NCBI GenBank assembly: GCA_965242495.1
Contig: OZ251446.1
Span: forward strand, 2,852,001-2,916,000
Direction of reading: 5' to 3'
DNA length: 64,000 nt
From: CBDESN01 sp965242495
Lineage (GTDB): Bacteria; Pseudomonadota; Alphaproteobacteria; MPNO01
Both the position numbers and the translations under genes were made by a program. Shown here in pieces: positions 55,301 to 64,000 of this stretch. How positions within the stretch are numbered: the stretch's first letter is position 1; every line of letters starts with the position of its first letter. The notes below the pieces were generated by a model. That model was given only the letters and a program-made list of their open reading frames with translations. It had not been told where the DNA came from and did no database searches.

Positions 55301-56602
55301 CTATCTCCCCTCTTCGCGTCCGACGTTGCGCCCGCCATAACGGCGCAGCCGGAGGTCCGCCTGTTCCTTGTGCCCCCAGAACTTCTCGATCGCGCACAGC
55401 CTGGAGCAGTATTCGCCGACCACGACGCTCGCCTCGGGCGTGCACTCCTGATAGGTGACGGTCTTGAGAAACTTGCCGACCCACAGCCCGCCGGTGTATC
55501 GCGCGGCGCCCCTGGTCGGCAAGGTGTGGTTGGTCCCGATCACCTTGTCGCCATAGGAGACGTTGGTCTCCGGACCCAGGAAGATCGAGCCGTAATTGGT
55601 CATCCGGTCGAGGAAGTAGCGCGGCTCGCGCGTCAGCACTTCGACGTGCTCGCAGGCGATTCTGTCGGCCTCGGCCGCCGCCTCCGCGAGGCTGTCCACC
55701 AGGACGATCTCGCCGTAATCGCGCCAGGCGGCGCCCGCGACCCCGGCGGTCGGCAGCAGCGCCAGCTGCCGGTCGATCTCGCCCGGCAGGGCCTCGGCCA
55801 GCGCCGCGGAGGTCGTCACCAGGGTCGCCGGCGAGGTCGGGCCGTGCTCGGCCTGGCCCAACAGGTCCGTCGCCACCATCTCGGCGTCGGCGCTGTCGTC
55901 GGCGATGACCAGGATCTCGGTCGGGCCCGCGAACAGGTCGATTCCGACCTTGCCGTAGAGCTGCCGCTTCGCTTCGGCGACGTAGGCGTTGCCCGGCCCG
56001 ACCAGCATGTCCACCGGCGCGATCGTCCCGCCGCCGAGCGCCATCGCGGCGACCGCCTGCACGCCGCCCAACACGTAGATCTCGTCGGCGCCGCCCAACG
56101 CCATCGCCGCCACGGTTTCGGCATGCGGCTTGCCGTCGGCCGGCGGCGTGCATGCGGCGATCCGCCCGACGCCCGCGACCTTGGCGGTGACGATGCTCAT
56201 ATGCGCCGACGCGACCATCGGGTAGCGCCCGCCGGGGACGTAGCAGCCGACGCTGCCCACCGGGATGTTCCGGTGGCCGAGGGTCACGCCGGGCAACGTC
56301 TCGATCTCGACGTCGCGGAGCGCCGCGCGCTGCGCCTCCGCGAACCCCCGGATCTGCGCCTGGGCGAAGGCGATGTCGTCGATCGTCTCCGGGGCGACCT
56401 GGGCGACGAGATCGTCGATCTCGCCCGGGGCGAGGCGGAAGTCGTCCGGCGACCACCCGTCGAACCGCTCCGACAGCCGACGCACCGCGGCGTCGCCGTC
56501 TCGGGCGATTTCCGCCAGCAGCGATTCGACCGTCCGCCGAACCTCGGCATCCGCCGCTTCGGCGTCGGCCGCGCTCCTCCGGCGCTTCAGCGTTCGCGCC
56601 AT
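55301..56602 (-). CDS. Histidinol dehydrogenase-family enzyme, HpsN-like
   Basis: This 433-residue zinc, NAD-dependent dehydrogenase is of the HisD superfamily. Its blocks are GCYVPGGRYPM, GPGNAYVAEAKRQLYG, DLFAGPTEILVIAD, QAEHGPTSPATLVT and a GTNHTLPTRGAARYTGGL loop. The GTNHTLPT form, unlike GPNHVLPT of true histidinol dehydrogenase, is typical of sulfopropanediol dehydrogenase (HpsN)-like paralogues. The gene is not in a his operon. It is therefore likely to oxidise another diol or amino-alcohol. Confidence 0.88.
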   Translation of the reverse strand: MARTLKRRRSAADAEAADAEVRRTVESLLAEIARDGDAAVRRLSERFDGWSPDDFRLAPGEIDDLVAQVAPETIDDIAFAQAQIRGFAEAQRAALRDVEIETLPGVTLGHRNIPVGSVGCYVPGGRYPMVASAHMSIVTAKVAGVGRIAACTPPADGKPHAETVAAMALGGADEIYVLGGVQAVAAMALGGGTIAPVDMLVGPGNAYVAEAKRQLYGKVGIDLFAGPTEILVIADDSADAEMVATDLLGQAEHGPTSPATLVTTSAALAEALPGEIDRQLALLPTAGVAGAAWRDYGEIVLVDSLAEAAAEADRIACEHVEVLTREPRYFLDRMTNYGSIFLGPETNVSYGDKVIGTNHTLPTRGAARYTGGLWVGKFLKTVTYQECTPEASVVVGEYCSRLCAIEKFWGHKEQADLRLRRYGGRNVGREEGR

Positions 56603-56612
56603 GCCGTCGCCG

Positions 56613-57581
56613 TTACTTGATCGCGATCGGGTTCAGCGGCGAGCCGACCGCCTTGGTGATCGGCAACGGCGGCGCGCAGAAGAAGAACTCGTAGACGCCG
56701 TCGTCCGCGCAATCGGCGGCGAGCGCGCCCAAGTCGAAAATCTCGCCCATGCTGACGCCGATCATCGGGATCACCACCCAGTGCCAGGGTTGCTGCGCTT
56801 CGTCGGTCTCGTTGGGCCTGACCTCGCAGCCCCAGGTATCGCAGCAGATGGCGGCGATCTCCTTGGCGTGGATCCACTCGGCGGTCTCGAAGGCGAGTCC
56901 CGGCGCGTCGCCGCCGGCATACCCGCCCCATTCGCCGTCCCGGAGGCGTTGCTCGATCTGACCGGTGCGAACCAGGACGAAGTCGCCCCGGCGCAGCTCG
57001 ACCCCCTGCGCCGCCGCGGTCGCGTCGAGATCGTCGTTGGTGATCGCGGTGCCGTCCTCGAAGCTGTCCACGCCTTCGTGGCGCGCCACGTCGAGCAGCA
57101 CTCCGCGCCCGACCATCTTGTCCTTGACCTTCTCGATGCCGTTTCTCTGCGCGCCGTCGGAATCGACCAGCCGCGCGTCGTAGCCGTTCCACATCTTGTC
57201 GTCGTAGAAGATATGGCCGAGCGCGTCCCACTGGGTGCCGCATTGCAGCGGCAGCGAGACCATGTCGTCGGCATAGCGGATGCCGCCCTCGTCCTGGGCG
57301 CCGGCCACGGCGTCGGTGCCGGTCGCCAGCATGGTGTGGATCGGGTTGAAGCGGTTGCCCCACAGGCCTTTCTGCGGCCCGTTGCGGTCGAAGTCGAGCG
57401 CCAGGGAGAACACCTTGCCCTTGCGGATCAGCCCCGCCGCGGCGACGATGTCCTCGGGAGCGACGAAGTTCAGCGTGCCGATCTCGTCGTCGGGGCCCCA
57501 GCGCCCCCAGTTCTTGCAGCGCTCGGCGGTCTCCCGCAGCTTCTTCATGTCGAGATCGCCGTCCGAATATCGCCGTGGCAT
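56613..57581 (-). CDS. Cyclase-family (kynurenine formamidase-like) hydrolase
   Basis: This 322-residue metal-dependent hydrolase has the family core LQCGTQWDALGHIFYDD in place of the usual HGTHxDxPxH, the form seen in the larger cyclase subfamily. It continues with GRGVLLDVARHEG, GDFVLVRTGQ and the late PWHWVVIPMIGV. The first gene of a leftward operon, it has a good promoter candidate at 57611-57639. Confidence 0.88.
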   Translation of the reverse strand: MPRRYSDGDLDMKKLRETAERCKNWGRWGPDDEIGTLNFVAPEDIVAAAGLIRKGKVFSLALDFDRNGPQKGLWGNRFNPIHTMLATGTDAVAGAQDEGGIRYADDMVSLPLQCGTQWDALGHIFYDDKMWNGYDARLVDSDGAQRNGIEKVKDKMVGRGVLLDVARHEGVDSFEDGTAITNDDLDATAAAQGVELRRGDFVLVRTGQIEQRLRDGEWGGYAGGDAPGLAFETAEWIHAKEIAAICCDTWGCEVRPNETDEAQQPWHWVVIPMIGVSMGEIFDLGALAADCADDGVYEFFFCAPPLPITKAVGSPLNPIAIK

Positions 57582-57610
57582 CGCGCTCTCTCTCGGTGAA
57601 TTGCGCGGTC

Positions 57611-57639
57611 ATTACGGGTAAACTTCCCGCCATTGTCAA
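57611..57639 (-). promoter_or_regulatory. Sigma-70-type promoter of the cyclase - dehydrogenase - cupin operon
   Basis: On the minus strand a perfect TTGACA (57634-57639) is followed after 17 nt by CGTAAT (57611-57616, 4/6). A transcript would start near 57604, about 23 nt before the cyclase start. It lies in the 70-bp gap shared with the divergent SDR gene. Confidence 0.5.
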
Positions 57640-57651
57640 CGAGGGCGGCGA

Positions 57652-58440
57652 ATGGCCGAACCGGCCGCGGAACCGATCGAACCGGCGGCGACGCCGACGA
57701 TGCGGCTCGACGGGGCGGTCGCCGTCGTCACCGGGGCCGGCCGCGGGCTGGGCCGCGGCTGCGCCTTCGCGCTGGCCGGCGCCGGCGCCGAGCTGGTGCT
57801 GGTGAGCCGCACCGGGGACGAGCTGGAGCGCGCCGCATCGGCGATCCGCGCCGCCGGCGGCAAGGCGGCCCCGCTCCCCTGCGACCTCACCGATCGCGGC
57901 GCGGTCGAGGCCGCCTTCGGATCGCTCGATCGGATCGACGTCCTGGTCAACAATGCGGGCATGAACGTCCCCGAGCCGTTCCTCGAGGTCTCGGAGGACC
58001 ACCTGGACCGCATCGTAGCGCTCAACGTCAAGGCGTCGTTCACCGCGGCGCAGGCCGCGGCGCGCCGGATGGTCGCCGGCGGGCGCGGCGGCGCGATCCT
58101 CAACATGTCCTCGCAGATGGGTCATGTCGGCGCGCCCAACCGCAGCGTCTACTGCATGACCAAGCACGCCGTCGAAGGGCTGACCAAAGCGCTCGGCGTC
58201 GAGCTCGCCCCGCACGGGATACGGGTCAACTCGATCGGCCCGACCTTCGTCGAGACCCCGATGACCAGGCCGTTCTTCGAAGACCCGGCCTTCCGCGAGG
58301 ATACGCTGCGCCGGATCGCGCTCGGCCGGCTCGGCCGCATCGAGGACGTGATGGGGGCGGTGGTGTTTCTCTGTTCGCCCGCCGCGGCGATGATCACGGG
58401 CGCCAGCCTGCTGATCGACGGCGGCTGGACCGCGCAATAG
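57652..58440 (+). CDS. Short-chain dehydrogenase/reductase
   Basis: This 262-residue SDR of the classical type has the cofactor loop TGAGRGLG (27-34) and NNAG (100-103). The catalytic serine lies in MSSQ (153-154), with Tyr167 and Lys171 (Y-x3-K). The C-terminal ASLLIDGGWTAQ is typical. It starts 70 nt from the divergent cyclase operon and probably serves the same catabolic route. The substrate is unknown. Confidence 0.93.
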   Translation: MAEPAAEPIEPAATPTMRLDGAVAVVTGAGRGLGRGCAFALAGAGAELVLVSRTGDELERAASAIRAAGGKAAPLPCDLTDRGAVEAAFGSLDRIDVLVNNAGMNVPEPFLEVSEDHLDRIVALNVKASFTAAQAAARRMVAGGRGGAILNMSSQMGHVGAPNRSVYCMTKHAVEGLTKALGVELAPHGIRVNSIGPTFVETPMTRPFFEDPAFREDTLRRIALGRLGRIEDVMGAVVFLCSPAAAMITGASLLIDGGWTAQ

Positions 58441-58497
58441 AATCGGCCCCCGCGGCGGCGCGCGCGCGATCCGCCGACCGGAAAAAGGAGCGTCGTC

Positions 58498-59382
58498 ATG
58501 GCCGGAAGGACGCCCCGGGAGCGTATCGAATACTCGGCGATCGTGGACCGCCCGCCGCTGGCCCTGCCCGGCGGGGCGCGAATGATCCTCTGGCCGGTGA
58601 TGTCGCTCGAGGACTGGGACATCGGCCGCGCCATGGCGCGCACGGTAATTCCGCCGCCGCAGCACCGGCCGGTGCTGCCCGACGTGCCCAACTGGAGCTG
58701 GCACGAATACGGCATGCGGGTCGGCTTCTGGCGTCTCAAGGCTCTGTTCGAACGCCTCGACGTCTCGCCGACCGTGGCCCTGAACGCGAAGGTCTGCCTG
58801 ACCTACCCGCGCGTCGCCGAAGCCTGCCGCGACGCCGGTTGGGAGTTCAACGCCCACGCCTTCGAGCAGATCCCGATGCATCGGCTGGACGACGAGCGCG
58901 GGGCGATCTTCCGGGCGATGGACGTGATCGAGCGCTTCGCCGGCAAGCGCCCGCGCGGCTGGTTCGGCCCGGGCCTCACCCAGACCTACGACACGCTCGA
59001 CCATCTCGCCGAAGCCGGGGTCGAGTATATCGGCGACTGGGCGCTCGACGACCAGCCCTGCGACGTGGACACCGACCATGGCCGCATCGTGGCGATCCCG
59101 TATAACTTCGAGGTCCACGACATCGTGACGATGCTGATCCAGCATCATGCGTCCGACGTCTTCAGGACCCGGGCGATCGACTATTTCGATTGCATCTACG
59201 CGGACAGCGCCGATACGGCGCGGATCATGGCCCTCGCCGTTCATCCCTATATCAGCGGCTCGCCGCATCGCATCCGCCACGTCGCCGAGACGCTGGAGCA
59301 CATCGTATCCCGGCCGGACGTGCTGGTGTGGAACGGCGAGCGGATTCTCGACTGGTATCTGGCGGCCCGGCCGGCGAGCTGA
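58498..59382 (+). CDS. Polysaccharide deacetylase-family (PuuE/allantoinase-like) protein
   Basis: This 294-residue NodB-fold protein is of the family that includes the non-metal allantoinase PuuE. Blocks are VNWSWHEYGMRVGFWRL-like (seen as NWSWHEYGMRVGFWRL), CRDAGWEFNAHAFEQIPMHRLD and RPRGWFGPGLTQTYDTLDHLAE. The usual first metal-binding Asp pair is not obvious. It is preceded by a clear ribosome site (aaaaggag) and follows the SDR by 57 nt. It may hydrolyse an amide in the same pathway. Confidence 0.85.
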   Translation: MAGRTPRERIEYSAIVDRPPLALPGGARMILWPVMSLEDWDIGRAMARTVIPPPQHRPVLPDVPNWSWHEYGMRVGFWRLKALFERLDVSPTVALNAKVCLTYPRVAEACRDAGWEFNAHAFEQIPMHRLDDERGAIFRAMDVIERFAGKRPRGWFGPGLTQTYDTLDHLAEAGVEYIGDWALDDQPCDVDTDHGRIVAIPYNFEVHDIVTMLIQHHASDVFRTRAIDYFDCIYADSADTARIMALAVHPYISGSPHRIRHVAETLEHIVSRPDVLVWNGERILDWYLAARPAS

Positions 59383-59391
59383 CCCGGCGGC

Positions 59392-61986
<2,595 letters not shown>

Positions 61987-62077
61987 GACTGCAACTCCCG
62001 AGCCGGACATTGCCGTGATCTGCCCCCTCGGACGAGGCGGGCGGCGTTCGGGACCCGCGAGGCGGCGCCCCCCGCAC

Positions 62078-62106
62078 AGATGGGGTCGCCCGGACCCGGT
62101 TGCAAG
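62078..62106 (-). promoter_or_regulatory. Sigma-32 (RpoH) heat-shock promoter of clpB
   Basis: On the minus strand CTTGCAA (62100-62106) is followed after 14 nt by CCCCATCT (62078-62085). This is close to the RpoH consensus CTTGAAA-N11-15-CCCCAT-T. It would leave a leader of about 85 nt before the clpB ATG. Confidence 0.6.
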
Positions 62107-62124
62107 CCGCGCGCCGGGCGGGGC

Positions 62125-62646
62125 TCAGCGGCCGGGCTGGCGTCGGGCCGGCGGGTCCGGGACGGCTCGCCCGAAGGCGCTCCGCCGGTCCTCTTCGTTG
62201 ATCATGCCGAGCATCACCTTGCGGTAGCCTTCCACCGCCTCGGCCCCGGCCTGGCGGTAGGCTTCGGCGATGCGGCTGCGCTGGTTCTCCGACAGGCGCC
62301 GCTCCAGCTCCTGGCCCCTGGCGGTCAGCTCCAGCAGCCGCTGGCGCCGGTCGCGCCGGCCGGCCCGCTGGGTGACGAATCCCTGCCGGACCAGCTCGCC
62401 CAGCACGCGGGACAGGCTCTGCTTCTTGACCTTGAGGATCGACAGCAGTGCGGAGACGGTGATGCCCGGGTTGCGGCCGATGAAATAGATGGCCCGGTGG
62501 TGGGCGCGCCCGAACTTGTAGGCCAGCAGCATCTCGTCGGGCTCGCCGGTGAAGTCGCGATAGGCGTAGAACAGAAGCTCCATGCCTTGGCGCAACTCCT
62601 CCTCGCGGAGGAAGAGCGGGTTCACCCCCGATTTTATGTCAGTCAT
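62125..62646 (-). CDS. MarR-family transcriptional regulator
   Basis: This 173-residue winged-helix repressor has an N-terminal dimerisation helix, HTH VSALLSILKVKKQSLSRVLGELVRQGFVTQ, then the wing RRDRRQRLLELTARGQE, as in alphaproteobacterial PetP-like MarR proteins. Its start codon overlaps an inverted repeat (62641-62653), so autoregulation is plausible. It is divergent from ilvE. Confidence 0.88.
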   Translation of the reverse strand: MTDIKSGVNPLFLREEELRQGMELLFYAYRDFTGEPDEMLLAYKFGRAHHRAIYFIGRNPGITVSALLSILKVKKQSLSRVLGELVRQGFVTQRAGRRDRRQRLLELTARGQELERRLSENQRSRIAEAYRQAGAEAVEGYRKVMLGMINEEDRRSAFGRAVPDPPARRQPGR

Positions 62647-62653
62647 ATTGACT
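62641..62653. promoter_or_regulatory. Candidate operator for the MarR regulator
   Basis: AGTCA-TAT-TGACT is a perfect inverted repeat with a 3-nt centre. It covers the MarR start and lies 52-64 nt before the ilvE start. A TTGACT that could be a rightward -35 box overlaps its right arm, so binding could control both genes. Confidence 0.45.
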
Positions 62654-62704
62654 TATATGCCTTCGGCTGCTAGGGAAGGCAACCGGATTCGATATGTGCA
62701 AGCC

Positions 62705-63589
62705 ATGCTGAGCTTCGACGACCGCGACGGCAAGATCTGGTTCGACGGCGCGCTGGCGCCTTGGCGGGACTGCGGCGCGCATGTTCTCACCCACGGGCTC
62801 CACTATGCGAGCTGCGTGTTCGAGGGCGAGCGCGTCTATAACGGCGAAGTGTTCAAGCTGCGCGAGCACACGCAGCGTCTGATCGACTCGGCCGCGGCCC
62901 TCGGCTTCGCGATCCCCTACGGGCTGGAGGAGATCGAACGGGCGACCCGCGAGACCGTCGCCGAGCAGGGGTTCGCCGACGCCTATGTCCGCCCCGTCGC
63001 CTGGCGCGGCAGCGAGATGATGGGGGTGTCGGCGCAGAACACCGCGATCCATCTGGCGATCGCGGTCTGGGAGTGGCCGTCCTACTTCTCGCCCGAGGCG
63101 CGGCTGCAGGGCATTCGCCTGCGCTCGGCCGAATGGCGCCGCCCGTCGCCCGACTGCGCGCCGGTCCACAGCAAGGCCGCCGGGCTCTACATGATCTGCA
63201 CCCTCAGCAAGCATGCGGCCGAGGCCGAGGGCTACGACGACGCGCTGATGCTCGACTATCGCGGGCGCATCGCCGAGACCACGGGAGCCAACGTCTTCCT
63301 GGTCCAGAACGGCGTGCTGCACACGCCGGAGCCGGATTGCTTCCTCGACGGCATCACCCGGCGCACCGTGATCGGCCTCGCCCGCGAACGGCGCATCGAG
63401 ATCGTCGAGCGCGCGCTGATGCCGGAGGAGCTGGACCGCGCCGACGAGATCTTCGTCACCGGCACCGCGGCCGAGGTCACCCCGGTGCGGGCCATCGACG
63501 AGCGGGTCTTCGAGGTCGGGCCCGTCGCCCGGGCGCTGATGGACGACTACGACCGGCTCGTGCGCGCGCCGCGCGCCGCCGCCGCTTGA
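62705..63589 (+). CDS. ilvE: Branched-chain amino acid aminotransferase
   Basis: This 294-residue fold-type IV PLP enzyme makes leucine, isoleucine and valine from the oxoacids. The early HVLTHGLHYASCVFEGERVY, the catalytic lysine in VHSKAAGLYM and the signature AETTGANVFLVQNGVLHTPE (cut here at its core) are present. The start at 62705 (MLSFDDRDG) matches family N-termini; an in-frame ATG at 62657 would add 16 residues. The divergent MarR gene may regulate it. Confidence 0.93.
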   Translation: MLSFDDRDGKIWFDGALAPWRDCGAHVLTHGLHYASCVFEGERVYNGEVFKLREHTQRLIDSAAALGFAIPYGLEEIERATRETVAEQGFADAYVRPVAWRGSEMMGVSAQNTAIHLAIAVWEWPSYFSPEARLQGIRLRSAEWRRPSPDCAPVHSKAAGLYMICTLSKHAAEAEGYDDALMLDYRGRIAETTGANVFLVQNGVLHTPEPDCFLDGITRRTVIGLARERRIEIVERALMPEELDRADEIFVTGTAAEVTPVRAIDERVFEVGPVARALMDDYDRLVRAPRAAAA

Positions 63590-63665
63590 GCGGCGTCTCC
63601 GATTTCCGTCGCCCGGAGCCGCGCTCTCGGCCGCAGGACGCCGCTCCGAGGGCGGGAAACGCCGG

Positions 63666-64000
63666 TTAGCCCGGCGCCTCCTCCGCGCCCGCGCTCCAAC
63701 GCCGTTCCGCCGCATCGTCGCTCTCGCGGGCCGTCACCCAGCGCTCGCCTTCGCCGGTCCGTTCCAGCTTCCAGAACGGCGCCTTGGTCTTGAGCCAGTC
63801 GATCAGGAACTGGCAGGCGGCCAGCGCGGCCTCGCGATGCGCCGACGCGGTGGCGACCAGCACGATGCGGTCGCCCGGCTTCAGCGTCCCGAAACGGTGG
63901 ACGATCCGCACGTCTTCGAGCGGCCAGCGGCGGCGCGCCTCGTCCTCGATCCTGGTCAGCGCGCGCTCGGTCATGCCGGGATAGTGTTCGAGCGTGAGCG
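63666..64000 (-). CDS. moaE: Molybdopterin synthase catalytic subunit (partial)
   Basis: The frame runs off the right edge, so the N-terminal part is missing. Visible residues LTLEHYPGMTERALTRIEDEARRRW and the C-terminal KTKAPFWKLE are diagnostic of MoaE, which transfers sulfur to precursor Z. The catalytic lysine is in KTKAPFWK. The stop at 63666 leaves 76 nt to the convergent ilvE. An internal ATG at 63974 is not the true start. Confidence 0.92.
   Translation of the reverse strand, partial: LTLEHYPGMTERALTRIEDEARRRWPLEDVRIVHRFGTLKPGDRIVLVATASAHREAALAACQFLIDWLKTKAPFWKLERTGEGERWVTARESDDAAERRWSAGAEEAPG

Overview
The window is very G+C-rich DNA that reads as an alphaproteobacterial chromosome, probably Rhodospirillales-like. 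Signs of this are the helicase - S4 protein - fdxA - carD block, the ruvX - pyrB - PyrC-type - plsY order, a MarR regulator divergent from ilvE, and TRAP and BMP-family importers. No tRNA, rRNA, CRISPR array, prophage or insertion sequence was recognised. Gene density is high and many neighbours overlap by ATGA or GTGA.

Layout. 1-2574: the end of a ring-hydroxylating oxygenase gene and an acyl-CoA ligase, separated by dispersed repeats. 2582-5892: DMT exporter, rlmN, argG. 5893-7791: a gene-poor stretch with a strong promoter ahead of a foldable RNA, phased T-tracts, a second block of the dispersed repeats and small possible ORFs. 7792-14423: folD, yggT, a hydantoinase/oxoprolinase pair with a His-rich partner, and proline iminopeptidase. 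14509-21097: an SNase-like protein, a frameshifted molybdenum-carrier-like gene, a nucleoside deoxyribosyltransferase and a complete BMP-type nucleoside importer. 21147-27228: carD, fdxA, a TerB-like gene, an S4 protein, a SUV3-like helicase, and fhs. 27262-37485: a glutamine synthetase-like ligase with a Rieske dioxygenase alpha/beta pair, an esterase and a signal-less binding protein, divergent from a TRAP transporter with two unusually long membrane subunits. 37586-38767: an aminotransferase.

38986-44133 is the most interesting region. It is a four-gene rightward operon with a clear drop in G+C over its first three genes. It encodes a coiled-coil protein, a BREX-ATPase-like protein whose P-loop has decayed, an intact BrxD-like ATPase (DUF2791 type) and an SNF2 helicase. 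It has no methylase, nuclease or PglZ, so it is not a BREX locus as known. It is proposed as a compact defence- or stress-type module.

44152-50256: proC, ruvX, a cupin/flavin-reductase pair, pyrB, a PyrC-type protein lacking one metal histidine, and plsY. 50277-59382: acyl-CoA and small-molecule catabolism (methyltransferase, HMG-CoA lyase-like, class III CoA-transferase, MFS, cupin, HisD/HpsN-like dehydrogenase, cyclase, SDR, polysaccharide deacetylase). 59392-64000: clpB with a good heat-shock promoter, a MarR regulator, ilvE, and a moaE cut by the right edge.
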